Assembly: GCA_024734555.1 (NCBI GenBank)
Contig: JANPWX010000619.1
Span: forward strand, 278,691-342,690
Direction: 5' to 3'
From: Trochalopteron elliotii
Lineage: Eukaryota > Chordata > Aves > Passeriformes > Leiothrichidae
DNA length: 64,000 nt
The notes below the pieces were generated by a model. It was given only the letters and a program-made list of their open reading frames with translations, made no database searches and was not told the DNA's origin. This document shows positions 1 to 13,423 of the stretch, one piece after another. Every line of letters begins with the position of its first letter. Position 1 is the first letter of the stretch. A program made the translations under genes and the position numbers.

Positions 1-2579
1 AAACAAAGCAAGAAACCCATAACTTTTTCTTGTTACAAATGCAAATATTGAGGTCCTTTTCTACTTTAAAGTGATTGATATTGTTATCATTTTTAAAAAC
101 ATGTTTTAGTATTTCTCTTTCTCATGCCATGTTTTACATAAGCTTTGTCTTCCCTGGTACATATTGATACCAACATCTTCATGGGGAAACAAAAGTGCTC
201 ACTTCTATAATGGATTATCCCTACACTAGATACAATAAAACAAACAGGAATTGTAAAATGAACATTGAGGCTTCCTTGGCCATTCAGGATCATGAAAAAC
301 AAATGGATATACCAGTTTGCTTGATCATCCTGTGGGAACAAAACAATCCATCAGATTCTCGTAGAAGTGGTTTGGTGTTGGCTGCCATATTAAAACCAGT
401 TTCCCTAACTTAAAAAGTTACAATTAGTTTATGTCACTGAAGTATTTTATCCTTTTTGTCTAATGTCTTGGGAGTGTCTATGGCAGGACAGCACTAGGGG
501 TAAGTGTGTGCTGTAAGGAGACAGAATCTAATATTTTATTATTTTGTGCCTTTACAAAGAGATCAAGTGTGAATTCTGAGTGTGACTGACTATGGCAGAA
601 TCAAAACTCTTCTGTGTGATTAGTATTTCCAGTTTAAAAATTCATAACAACTAATCTTTCCCTGTGAAAGCTTGAAAAAACTTCTAATAATAAAGAAAAT
701 ACATAATTATGCTGTATATCTTTTGCTTCAGCACTCTTACCTTTGCATCTCAACACAGCAGTGATACAGTTGGACAATGGCCTGGTCATAAGTACTTGTC
801 TGCTATCTAAGTCACTGCAGGGGTAAAACTTGAGCTGTCTAGGATTAGGTCAGTTCAGGGTTCCATGAGAACTGAAATCCAAAGCTGAAATTCCAAATAT
901 TTGATGCCACAAACTATTGAATTTCTAGTCCTTTGCTGGACTGCAAAACATACCAAGGAAAAGAAAGTGCCACATCCCAATGGATTCAGCATGAATGCCC
1001 TACTATTGTTTACAGTGAAACTCTTATTTCAGCAGTAGCTCTTCCAGTGAATCAGAGAAATTATATAAAATAACGCTAGGAGGATCACCACAACCTTGTC
1101 CTTTATGTTATATTAGTTTAAAAATCATAACTGTAGGTGGGTTTTGGAAGTTTAAGATTATTATACTGTGTTGAAGGCACAAGAAAATCTTGATTAAAAA
1201 ATTTATCTGTCATGAAATATAAACATTCAGTTTCAGACTTGGACATTGAAAGTAATGAAAGACCAAAAGTTCACTCAGCTTAGTCCACTGACAATTTTCT
1301 TCTTACTTTTCATCGGTTAAATTTTAAACCCCTCTTTCAATTCTTATTCTTTCATTTGCGTATTTCTTTTAACTCTGCAGCATGCATTTCTGTTATTGGT
1401 GATATTTCTACAAATAATATTTAATGACCTAACCACCTTAGAGTCAGCAAACAGTAACCATAGGCTGAGGTCAAAGCAAGAAAAGGCTCCATAGTCTGAA
1501 AGCAAGAACTGTTTATATCCAGGTGCTTGTGGGACTGTTTGTCTGTGTGTGTGGGTAAATAAACAAAGTAAGGCATACTTCATTTGTGGAATCCTATTCT
1601 TCCATTCAGAGGAAGTCATCAACAAAAAGTGTAATTATCAGACTAGCCTAGCTTCTCTTTTTTTCAACTGTATTGTGTATCTGCACCTGAGTGAACCCTT
1701 ATCTCACCTCATTCAGGATACCTAAGCTGAGTATCAGTTTAACTTCAATAACACAAACTGTTACTGCAATTAGTTCTACACTAATTCGGCAGTGATGTCT
1801 GTCCTGCATATATTTTTACTAGCAGAAGTAGTACATCCATATCATTTGTAGAATATAAACAGGTTAAGGAGGAGGAAGCTTTGCAAGCTACTTTAACTTT
1901 ATGAAACAAAAGGATAATGTCCCTAAGTACAAATTGCTAGTCAACTCTATTCTTTCACAATCAACCACTGCCAAAGAAACATTCATTTTCAGCATTCACC
2001 TTTGCACTTCAGCATTATAGGGCGTTTATTACCATTGAACAGTATTGATGCTATCTCCTTCCACTTCAGTTAAAATAAAGTGTAAAGGGTTGTTTATTAT
2101 TTCAGTGTATACCCATTACTTGATCTGGTCACTCCCTCACTGGACCATACTACTTCTACAGGGAGAAATCAGTGTTTGTGAAGAAGTTGCAGAGTTATTT
2201 GTAATTGCTTTACAATGCAGTACATGGTAATAAATGTCTCTGAATTAAGTTACTGATTCAAAGAGATAACTAAAATGTATGTCTATCTGACTCCTGTTTC
2301 TGCCAGTTTTATGTAGCCACTATGCTGCCAGCATCTTTGCTTTGTTTAGACAAAGAAACTCTGTGTGGCATTAACAATGAAACTCTATGTTGTTCTAACA
2401 ATACTTAAGACAATTGCTGAAATAAACATTTGGTCCAAGCTGGAGAATTACAACACTCTTGTAATTCTGGTGAGGTGCATATACTCTACATTAGTTTATT
2501 TTCCTAGAAAAACATTATTTCATTGACTTTCAACTGTTGTTAAGACTTAAAGATTAGGCATCATGCAATGCTAGGTATT

Positions 2580-3160
2580 CTCTTCAAGAGAGAAAATTAA
2601 TTAGAGAGCAAAGGAAGCCAGCATGCTTATCATTTGATCAGGTCATTGACATAAGCGCTTGGCACTTTTTTAAAGCCAAAAGCTGTCTTGTACACCTGCT
2701 CAGAGGTCTCATCAATTTTATTTGAGCAAGGCAGTTCTTTTAAGCCTGTCCAAGGAAAAAGGTGGCAATTTTGATGAAGAGGGAAAAAGAGAGAAAGATG
2801 TGTTGCAGGCTCTTTATCTTGATCTCGCTGTTTGTTTCTCCACTGATGTATCTAAATGAAACAAAGAGGATTTAATCATGGCAAACAGAGGACTATTGGC
2901 ACGCAGAGGGATCTCATTTTCTCTCTTACAAGTCTATTTCGTTTCAGGTTGCAACACCTTCTTTTAAGCCTGTCCACAAGGCCGAGTTTCTTACCTGGGG
3001 CTTAAACTTGTGAGGCATGAAGCCCTTTTGTTTTGACAGGTGCTCTTTGCCACTCGTCAGCCTCGCATTGGTGGCGATAATACACAGAACAAACTCAGAT
3101 ATGCTAATGACTGTAGCTATCAAAATTCTGTCTGTAATGAGTTTTATTAGTTTACTTCAC
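2580..3160. promoter_or_regulatory. Candidate conserved non-coding (enhancer-like) element
   Basis: About 580 bases of non-repetitive sequence with more even base composition than its surroundings and several AT-core homeodomain-like words (TTTAATCATGG, ATGCTAATGA). An exact 18-bp word occurs twice (2735-2752 and 2959-2976). There is no coding frame of note. The enhancer reading is inference from texture and the FOXG1-side location only. Confidence 0.3.
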
Positions 3161-3380
3161 TTTTAATTCCTAGGGTAAAGTGGTAAAAACAAATTGTGCT
3201 GATACAGGAGTGAGAAAAATGGTTGTTTGCTATGCATTGCACAGATTTCTCCAGTTTCTATAAAATCTCTGAAGTAATGCAAATATCATAAACGGGAGAA
3301 TCAGACCACAACCTCCATCACAGAATAGCTGCATACAAGGTGTTTCAAATGTAAAGAAAATGTACAGAGGGAACGTAAAT

Positions 3381-3426
3381 TTATTATATAAGGTTAATTA
3401 TTATATAAGGTTAATTATTATATAAG
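3381..3426. repeat. 17-bp tandem repeat, about 2.7 copies
   Basis: Unit TTATTATATAAGGTTAA at 3381-3397 and 3398-3414, followed by a partial third copy to 3426; the copies are identical. Confidence 0.9.
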
Positions 3427-3634
3427 TTTCAAACTCTTTCAGGAAAAAAAACTTTTTCTGCTGACCAGCTTCCCTGAGACTAACATATTATTTGTACATT
3501 TTGATCCTTAACTGGTGGAGTAAAAGGTGACAATATTAATATAATATCAATAATAAATAATAACACATCTATTATTGATGTTATGATAGAAGAAGGAAAG
3601 GTGAGCATTCAGACCTTAAGGTTGTGAATGAATA

Positions 3635-3700
3635 TCCTTGCCTTGCTTTGCCTTGCTTTGCCTTCCTCCACTTGCCTCACCTCACCTTGCCTTCCTTTCC
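3635..3700. repeat. Pyrimidine-rich simple repeat (CCTTG/CTTTG words)
   Basis: Imperfect repeats of CCTTGCTTTG grading into CCTTCCT/CTCACC words on the plus strand, with almost no purines other than G. Confidence 0.8.
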
Positions 3701-4373
3701 CAGGGCCCTACATCACTTATACTCCTAGATATATCTTAGGTAGAACCTGATGATTAAATTCTAAATATTTGTTTTAATTTTGTCAATTAAATTATGCTGA
3801 AGTGATGTGCACATTGTTCCTTTGTGGTTTAGAAAGAGCTTCTAGGCCTCACAATGTGGGGATAAAAAGCCTGAAAGAAGCAAGAAATATTGTGTATGAA
3901 CAACATGTAGGAAAAAAGAAAAGAGAGAGCTCTCTAGGTAGAGAATAGAAATTAAATTCAAGGCAAAATATATCAAAATTATTGGTAAACACTAACTCAA
4001 TTACAATTTTTTTGGTTGCTCTAGTGATTTTAATCCAGTTTTAGAAGAACTATTATCCCAGTGGTTTGCCTTTTCTTTTCTATGCTTTTCTTTGTACTTC
4101 AAAAAAAAATACAGCTGTAGAACCTTGTAAAAACAAGAATAGGTCACTTCTCTGGAAGCTATTCAGATCTTACTGTATGTGAACTATCTATGAGATGTCA
4201 ACATTTCTGATAACTTGGATTTGATATCATGAAAGCTTTTCATCTTTTTTTGACCTCCACTTTTATCCTGTTGGTAAACTTCAGGAAAAAATGACATTTT
4301 ATTGGTTCACTACAACTATGACTAGAAAGATGTATCTTATCATCTGCATTTGAAATAGCTATGAAAGATTATG

Positions 4374-4590
4374 TCATAGAATCATTAAGGGTAGAAAAGA
4401 TGTCCAAGATCATCAAGTCCAACCACTAACACTGCCGAGTGCACCACAAAACCCAGTCCTTTAGTGACACACATACACATTTTTTTTACATTTCTAGGGA
4501 TAGTAACTCCACCACTTCCCTGGGTAGCCTATTACAATACTTGGCCATGTTTTCAGTGAAGAATTTTTTCCTAATATTCAATTTGTATAT
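4374..4590 (-). mobile_element. CR1 LINE 3' fragment
   Basis: The plus strand begins TCATAGAATCATTAAGG and continues with GATCATCAAGTCCAACCA and CTCCACCACTTCCCTGGG, the reverse complement of the avian CR1 3' end. Truncated at its 5' side, diverged, non-coding. Confidence 0.85.
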
Positions 4591-7500
4591 ACTTTTCATA
4601 TTTATCAGATATACAATAGATGTCTTTCATGATCTTTTCCTTTTAATGAACTGGCTTGCCTAATTTGATTAAAGCAATCAGAGAAAATCTAACTAAACCT
4701 AAAACTAGCACGAAGTACTACTTGTCAAAAACTGTAGGGTTTTAGGCCTCAACTTTTTTCTTGGATAAGAAAACTGTTTTTTTTTCTTTCAATCTGTCTG
4801 AGAAACTTAAGTTTGTTCAACTCTCATGGAGTTTTTGTTTATTTGTTTTGGTCAGTTTTTTGTTTGTGGTTTGACTTTTTTTTCTGGAAGGGTACTCATG
4901 GCGCTTGAAAACAAAATTCTGCATAAAAAACTGTAGGATGTCAAATATATGATCACTTTTATTTACAGCTTCCAAGAGCACATTCATACAGACTCCTACA
5001 AGGAAGAAGGGGCCTTCATCAAGACTGTGAAATTTGGAAGGGAAATTTTGCCCAGGACCACCAGCAGAGTACTTGTCTATGGCAGTATCTCTTAGCAGAT
5101 ATTTTAACTTAGTGTTGGCAGGTGCTCCTCTTTCAAGGTTTCATCCTGATGCCTCATGTTTAATTACATTAGATACTTTGGAAGGATGAAGAGTTGAGTG
5201 AACCCTGCTGAGATTTAACCTATGATTCCAGAGTTGATAATGTTGGTGATCTGCTTTTCAAAATAGTCAACAGTGAATTGGGCAGGAAGGAGAGAGGAAA
5301 ACCTTTCATTACCCCAGTTCTGTTACTTTTGGACAGCTCTGTTTAAAATCATAGGGTTTTGTAACCTTGTATAAGTAGATGGATCTAAAATTTTACAATA
5401 CAGATTAAAATTTACATCAAAATATAAGCAAGGAGCAGCGCTAGTAAATATGACAATTCACTAAAATTAGAGAGAAGTTGAGCTTATTAGGCTTGCTGGT
5501 AAATGTGTGGATTACAAGGAGACGTGCCTCAAAATGTGTCTATGTAAAGCCTGGAATCAAAGTGTGCCTCAATGGCTTTCAGGTAAAACTTGCACTACTG
5601 TTGGTGAGCCTTCAATGACTGTTAGATTGGCCTCCAAACCAGGTTTTGGCCAGGACTACAGAGACTAAGAACTAATTGAAAAATAGTCCACCATTAGCCA
5701 ATAAATGTTTTGTTTGTTTGCCTGTTTGTTGGTTAGCTGATTTTTTACACTGAAGCTCTTGGATGTAAGTGCTTTCAGCTTGGGGGATGACTGAGGGCAC
5801 AGCTGATTTCTTTGTCAGACCTGAAGGTCAGGGTCAGCAGAAGTGCAGTTCTATTCCATTACATGGAATATTTCTCTTTATCTTTTTCTCCTCTAATCAG
5901 AAACATGAGGACAGAAAAATGAATCCAACAGAAGTTAATGCCCAAAGTTTGGAGAAAAGAGTTGTTCCATAGGTACAATACCAAACAATTTCCAGCCTCT
6001 CAGTGAGGATGGCGGGGAGGGTGGCAGGGCTTGAAGTTCTTTCTACAATATTCAATCAAAACGTTCTGCACTTGGTAGGTAAGATAATAGGATGAGATTC
6101 TACATCTATCGTGGAAGAAATTAGAGTGGCTATATGTATCATTTTTTTCTGGAGTAAAAAAACCCCAACTGTCTCTATAAGCCTCATCCTTCTTCTTTTG
6201 TCCTGTTGTTTTCTGGATTTCTCCTTGAGAATCTACCTCCTTGCTTTTGACTTTGTGGACACTACTGCCTCTTTGTTACATCTTAACTCAGGCTAACACA
6301 GTGAAGTCTCTTCACAGCAAGGTTGCCCTAGTTGTTCCACAATTCTTCTGGCTTTTTTAGTATGCAACACAATATTCCATTTGACTTGTCTAGTTATAAT
6401 TATTTGCTGCTTTGATGGAGTGTTTTATTAATTCCATATTCTCCTTGGAAAAAATGCACATAATGTCTGAATCTATCAATGCATAGTTTCCAGAATGTAA
6501 ACATAATCACATCAGATTGCAAAATCGACCTTGTTTTCAAGACTAAGATGTGTTTCCCTACTTTCACTCTTCTACTTTTATTCTAGGGACTGCAAACACG
6601 AGACCTACAACTATAAGCTTTATTTGCTCTAGCAGAGGAATCCCTGCTTGATAGCAGTTTGCTTGCAAATTGCAGCAGGTGGAATGAGAAGCTTGAAGCT
6701 GATGAGGCATTCTGCTGAGGGAAGACATAGACTCTTTCCCCATCTTCCTGAAGACAGATGAATTTCCAAGATTTTCATAAAAAGGGAGAGTTTCAAAAAA
6801 AGTCATTACATTTAATATATTTGTTCTTTTTCTAGAACTTTATAATCTCCACCATTGTATTAAGAAAAAACCAATCTGATTTTAAAAAAGGACAAAACTT
6901 TTGCTGCAGTGGAAGTTGATCACATCATTTATTTGGTGCTTGAAGGGTTAAATTGGAAAGCAGAGAGCTCACTTTTCAGAGAGATTCTAGGATTTTAGGT
7001 AACAATGGAGTTTGAATTTACTGCTGGGATAGGAAGTTGAACAGCAAGGTTCAGCTTTTCTGGGGGAATTTAAGAGTAAGCCAAGAGGCCAGAAGGTTAA
7101 AGGGTAGTGCTCAGGCTTCCCATCAGTTCCAGAGACTCCAAACATTCAGGCATTCAGTGGCTGGATTCCCTCATGACATTCAGATGAATGGCCAGTAGAA
7201 ATGAAGAACTAAAACTGGTCCTGCTTTCAACTCTGTAACATGTACCTTCCATTATTCATTTAAATTGAGGTAATAGTCAAAGAATAATTCCACTAAAAAT
7301 GATAGGCAAGGAAAAAAATCCCCATATTTTCTCAAATGTCTTTGAGCATTATTCCCTATATGTTGAACTGCAAGCAGAAATGCAGATAAACCCAGTGCAT
7401 GTACAGAGAGCTCAAACCCCATTGTCTTTTGCCATGAATGTGTGCACTAAGGTATATTTTGCACTAAATACAGCTTTTTAGAGGACACAGCTTATTAGAG

Positions 7501-8067
7501 CTTAGTTAGAGTGTAGTTTAGAGGATTTGCTGAAGCTCAGAGTACAAGGTTTAGTAAGCTAGAGCAGTAAGACTATAAGTTAGAAAAGATAAGCACTGTT
7601 GTAGCTCATCATTGTGCAGTAGAAAGACTGATTAATACTGTAACATTTATTAATGACTCCAAGCAGCTAAGGATCATTCTGTGTGCTGCTTTTGGCTAGG
7701 ATGGAAAATACATTCTGAGTTCTGTTTGATTACAAAGACCATGAACAATTTTTTTATTTCCCTTTTCACTGTAGATAACAGAAAGTCAAGAGAATCTTTG
7801 TTCATAATTCCATTTGCTTACAGCTGTTGAATTTTGCCGGAGTTCTTTAATTTTTGACATAATTACACTACTTTTACTTCATTTTGGGATCTTTCTTTGA
7901 TTAATAAAATAGCACCATACTGTAATTTTGCCTCCTGGTCTCCTGATGGTCTCTACATTAATTTGCTTTCAGTCACTTGTGTTTATTTTCAATTATTATG
8001 CTTCTTGTATTATACCTTCTGGTTGATTTTGTGTGTTTTGAGCAATGGCTTCTATAATTTCTGATTT
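4591..8067. other. Intergenic DNA, no gene recognised
   Basis: AT-rich sequence between two CR1 fragments. Short open frames occur on both strands but have no recognisable similarity and no supporting splice context. Confidence 0.6.
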
Positions 8068-8630
8068 CACAGAATCTTAGCATGGTTGGGGCTGAAAGGA
8101 AGCTCTGGAGGTCGTCTAGTCCAATCCTCCTGCTAGAGCAGATTCACACAGAACATGTTACACAAAACCACCTCCAGGCAGATATTGAATATGTCCAGAG
8201 AAGGAGGCTCCACAGCATCTCTGGACAATCTATTCCAGTGCTCTGTCACCCTCAGTGTAAAGAAGTTTTTCCTCATGTTCAGACAGACTTTCCTGTCTTT
8301 CAGTTTGTGCCTATTGTGCCTTGTTCTGTTGCTGGGCACCACTGAAAAGGGTCTGCCCCCATACTTTTGGCACCTGCTCTTAAGATATTCCTGTGCATTG
8401 ATAAGATCTTTTCTCGGCATTCTCTGCTTCAGGCTGAACAGGCCTAGCCCCCTCAGCCTTTCTTCATAACAAAGATGCTCTAGTCCCTTAATAGTTTTTT
8501 ATAGCCTCTGCTGGACCCTCTCCAAGAGCTTCATGACTTTCTTGATCAGGAGAGCCCAGAACTGGACACAGTACTTCAGATATGGCCTCACCAGGGCTGA
8601 GGAGAAGGGGAGAATCACTTCCTTTTCTGT
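8068..8630 (-). mobile_element. CR1 LINE fragment with remnant of pol C-terminus
   Basis: The plus strand starts CACAGAATCTTAGCATGGTT (CR1 3' end reversed) and runs to CTCACCAGGGCTGAGGAG. On the minus strand a frame at 8133-8420 retains the C-terminal end of the CR1 reverse transcriptase ORF, with the VTEHWNRL word and a following PPSLDIF segment. Truncated 5', so an inactive retrotransposon copy. The coding frame is unusually well kept for such a fragment. Confidence 0.92.
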
Positions 8631-11600
8631 TTTAGTAGAGGAGTGAAGTTTTTGTACCTAGATTTTGGGCACTTGCATGCTTCAAGAAAATTGTACCCAG
8701 TCTTACAACAGCATTTTCATCACAATTTTTAATGCAGAGAAATTGATTACCCCTGCATGTTTTCATGGCCTGGCTTCTCTACAGTGAAACATACACACAG
8801 CTCCTGACCTAAGCCCATTAGAAAATTAGATTTTGAGCCCTTGTTTTCCTTTCTTTATTCAGCCCTCTAAAAGCTCACTGTGCAACCAAAGAATGAGGGA
8901 TAACATAGGTGTTTTAACCATGCCTGGAAGGACTTCTATGACAGAGTTCAACTGTCTTGCAAACAGCTTACTGGAATGCTTGTAAAAAATCGGTTTTTGA
9001 TGGCTTCTGGTTGTATTTGCAGAAGACAAAAGATTTATTCATAATCTCATATGCTGTGGCATAAGAGAAACACAAGTTTGACAACAGATATTGATAACAA
9101 GGGATTTTTAGTTCATTGTTTTTTTGGCAGGAAGTGATGGGGGAGACAGAAAAAAAAGTGTAAACACCAGATCTATATAACGAATTTTTTAAACCAAAGC
9201 ACATGAAATTTAGCTCCCTGGATGCTGAAGTAATATATGTAAGACTAGTTACTATGATTCATAAAGAGCCATCTTGCTGCTTAAGTACACTTTCAGTTTC
9301 AGCAGCTGTTTTGATTCATAATCTGTGCTGTAGCAAGGTTTATTTTAAAATACCAAGCAGGAGACAGGGCATTCAAACATCAATTACTTAACCAAGAGGA
9401 TTCAAAACCTGAAGTGCTTAAAACTGAAATGAAACACATGGCAAATATTTTGCTTCCTGTCACACTGAGGATTCAATCCTGCAAGTAGTGTGAGTGCAAA
9501 GCTCCAGTTCGTCTGCAGTTAACAGGTGAAATTCTGACACTGTTGTCATCAACCAAAATCTTTCCTTCACCTTTCACAGAACCAATTTGACCACAGGAAT
9601 GCTCTCAGAGCATGAGAGGGTAAGGTCTCAGAGCCTTTAAATTCTTGTATTTTTAAGTTGGATTCCCTGCAGGCTTGTAAATATCAAATCATTTAATCCT
9701 ATTCTTTAGAGACATTGGGAGGGTGACAAAGAATTTCATACCTTCAGCCTCTGGGAAGGAGTGTTTAAATATTTGTATTTGGCTCTTGCAGCTGTGATTG
9801 GAGTTAGTCTACTTCACGTCAGTCCTTCTCTGACACTGCCTGCATTCAGGTCTTCATGCAAGATAGTGGCAGTATAAAATAAAACTTAAAAATAAATAAA
9901 CAAAGCCCCCAACATATTACATATGGATATATATTATACTCCTAATCCCCTCAATCCTACTTCCAGATCAGTATATACTTATCAGAGAGGAAAATGTTGC
10001 CCAGTATCTCCTAGCCTCTTCCTACATTTGGTAAGTCCTGATGTGCCAACAGGAGCAAAAAAAGTCACCAGTGATGCAGCATGCAGGACCCTTTCACTGT
10101 GCCTGGGATGGCTGGCATGCAAGGTTTGCCTGGGTAAATGATATGCAGGATCACGCTCAAACACCTGGAATTGCCAAAGCATTCAGGCACAGAGGTGGTC
10201 GAGAGGAACTTATATGTGGCACTCAAATTATTTTGTTAATGGTGCCATCTCCTGGTCGCAATTTGCTAAGCTAATCCTTCTTCCCCCCCACAAATTTCTT
10301 ACACTTTCTATTTTAATACCATAGCCCTAAAGAGGTAAACAAAGTAATTTAGATAGCTTTGTCTGCTAATGCCTGTTTTCTTACTTCATAAGGAATATTC
10401 AAATAAGAAACAGGCTTTTATTGAACAACAGCGTATTTTAGAACAGAACTTGCAGGATGTAGACCCAATGCTTTTGGAAAACATTATTTTTTTCCTGCTC
10501 AAGTTACTTTCATTTATCTCTTTCATAAATATCAAACAATATAGAATCAAGTTAGACAATGCTGACAGAAAACAATGAGTCCACATAGCAATGCAGGTCT
10601 CCTAAGCCACCATATTTTGGGGAAGAAATAGTGCAATTCAGAGTGGGTTAAGAATATTCGACAAACAAAGGAACTGTACACTGGAAGAGGTTGATGGCAT
10701 GCCTATACTATAAAGTTCAGAACTACACAGTAGGTAACTTGTGATACAGTGTCTGTGAACTGGAAAATTTCTTAGTGAAGGTAAATTTGGCTTTTACTGT
10801 CCTTAGATTTGGTACACAAATTTCTGTAGGATGACAGGTTAGCTACCTTTGCAGAAACATAGACTTCCAAATGTGTAGGTAACCTCCGCTTACAATCAGG
10901 AATGAATATGTATTCTGTGTAAGGATTTCACTGCTGCAGATTCCATGTTGATGTAATATATGTTTTTCTTCACATTTCTATGCTCAGAAGCCAGCACTAC
11001 TTACTGCACTGCACTAACTTACTCCATCCTGTACTTGAACAGTGTTGTCATACTCCAAAGTTTAATCAGTCAAAACCTCTGTCTTTTTGACTGGAGGAAA
11101 GCAGTCTTGTATTTTAATTTGCTACATATTTGCCCATGTTGTTCCATGCTTCCATCTTGTTGCCATCCTCTCAATCTTCACAGCCAAAGAGAAGAAGGAG
11201 ATGAAAAGGAACCCAACCACAGCCAGATTTGGGAGCAGTCCCATGAGAATCATGCTGGAAGATATTCCAGAAGAAGAGACTATTTATATTACCATTTGAT
11301 GCCTAATGCACAGACAAGCTGAAATGGTAGCAAAAGAAATAGGGAAAATATTACCACAAGTAGTGTGTGGATTACAACAGAACAATTTGTAAGGAAGTGG
11401 AGAAGTGAACTGCACATCTACTGGGAAAGGTCAAATTATGTAAGTGGAAGAATTTTTACTTGGAGAACTCTAATGATAGACAGATGTCAGCTACATGTTA
11501 AAGTAATTGATACAGTTGGGTACCTAGTTGTGCAAAAAACTGCTGAAGACTTCAAAACATACTTAGGGAGACATTACAATCAGATTGGTAAATAACAAAC

Positions 11601-12460
11601 TAAACTGTCAAATTTTCCATATATATTATATACCAGATACTGGAGAGTTTGAAAGCAAAAGAGATGTGGGCCAAACAGGAAGAATATCAAGAAGTAGAAG
11701 GTAACCAGGTAATAGAAGTCTAAGAGCAATAATCAGCTCCCATCTACCTGTAGGCATTTGAATATCCTACCTTTCTTTTCATATTCACAAGTGTATCTAT
11801 TACACTTTAGCTGTGCTTTTTAACTTGCCTTTCCAAATTTACTTCTTTATTTCAAAGAAAAATCATTTTGATCTAGAGAAAAATATTGTGTTTGCCTTCT
11901 CTGGATGGAATTAAACCAGAAATAATATTTGCTCATGAATACATTTTCTTCTGTGCCCAGCTTCTCTAAGGAACTTTCAGGATCTTATTTAAAGATTTTT
12001 TAGTGCAAACTAAGCTTTTTACTTCAGAGCCACTCTTTGTCCAACATTAGTTATCAATTAAACCACTAGGTATTTCAATGAATGTATCTTACTATTGTCT
12101 TATGGATTAAAGCTTTTGAACTGAAAGTGGGACATTCAGCCGTCTTCCTATGCAGCATTATTTTATAATTTACTTGGAAGTGGCTGCCTGTAAGTTGCTT
12201 GGCAGCACTGCTCTGTGACCTCTGCTGACTAGAAGCTGCCAGAAGTGCTATATCCATTTCTAGCTGATGGTGTCTGCTTCTATATTTAAAAAGAACTTAC
12301 AGTTATTTTTTTTATGCAAATGGGAGGCAGGGGGGAAACTTATTGTTCTGATGCACAGGGTAATCAGCAGCAGTGGAAACTCCAAAACATTCTGACATCA
12401 GACAGAAGCAGACTTAGTACGTCCCTGAAAGTGACTTAGTGTGTTTTCACATTAAAACCA

Positions 12461-12632
12461 TCGCGGTGGGCCGGCTTTTACATCCTTTCTCCACGCCCGG
12501 GGCTCGGCGGGAGCGGAGCGCTCGGTGGTGCCGCGGTCGGAGCCGGCGCCGCAGGTGCCGGGGCCGGCCAGGAGGTGGCGAGGCACGCACGGGCCTGCGG
12601 GGAAGGCCCCGGAAACATCGCCGCTCTTTTCG
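12461..12632. promoter_or_regulatory. Isolated CpG-dense patch
   Basis: About 170 bases with roughly 26 CpG dinucleotides by hand count, bounded sharply by AT-rich, CpG-poor DNA. It contains GC-box-like and GGCCGG words. Open frames through it are arginine-rich by composition only. It could be a small CpG island (promoter of an unannotated non-coding RNA or an orphan island) or an inserted GC-rich fragment. No TATA box, initiator or splice donor can be assigned with confidence. Confidence 0.5.
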
Positions 12633-13423
12633 TCTCTGAGGGTGCTTCCTCACTGAGTATTACACTTCAAAAGTTAAAGCCTATTCCCAGTGGGCTGGGA
12701 ATAAGAAGTTGTTAATACGTATCTATTTAAAAAAAAATAAATTACAACCACACCTCAAAAACCACGAAGTATGAAAATGTATTGGTAATGGAGTAAAATC
12801 ACACAGCCTCTTACTTCACAATTATCATGCAAATCAGACAACGTAAGTTAATGGTTACTGGATGGCTCAGAAAACTGGCAATGCCCTGGCATTTTTGTCT
12901 TTGATCACTGGTTTGAGTTCAATCTAGAATTGTGCTATTGCCCACTTGGCTCAAAAGAGATTGCTTTGGTAGTTTCATGCATGGTTGTTTCCATCATAAA
13001 ATGATGACAACTACTGGCAAAGCAACTTGAAAGAGGAGGCTAGGGCTTTGTCTGAACAGTAAAGTTTGGCTTCTTATGAGAATTTAGTTCAAGTGATAAT
13101 ATTGTCTGGATCTAGTCATACCTGTATATCTTTTTTTATATGAGTAGGGATTTAACCACTATAGTTATAAGATACTTTTGTGCTTATATAAATATGTCTA
13201 CCTTAGAAGTTGTGCCAATATAATTTTACTAGTAAAAGTCCCAGCTTAGCCAACAAAAGACCACAAGTATTGAGAGAGGATTATTGAGAGTAATAAATTA
13301 ATTTCATCACCCTTAAGGCTATGAATACATTAATAAGTCTGCTCAAAACAAATTAGACGGGAATATGTAAACCAAGATTTTAAATATGTGTGATAGGAAG
13401 TTATGAAGCATGCTGAATATTGC

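Larger units (their letters stand above)
1..4373. other. Intergenic DNA, no gene recognised
   Basis: AT-rich sequence 3' of PRKD1. No exon or open frame with recognisable similarity. It holds a 17-bp tandem repeat (3381-3426), a pyrimidine-rich simple repeat (3635-3700) and a balanced-composition, repeat-free block at about 2580-3160 that looks like a conserved non-coding element. By human synteny this should face FOXG1. Confidence 0.6.

Noticed and set aside
8155..8469. Plus-strand open frame of 104 codons
   Set aside because: It is antisense to the CR1 element at 8068-8630, whose real coding remnant is on the minus strand.
11087..11322. Plus-strand open frames with a lysine/glutamate-rich segment
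   Set aside because: I considered a processed pseudogene, but could not match any family and saw no poly-A tail or target-site duplication.
12439..12653. Arginine-rich open frames on both strands
   Set aside because: These are a by-product of the CpG-dense patch; no start context, homology or splice support.
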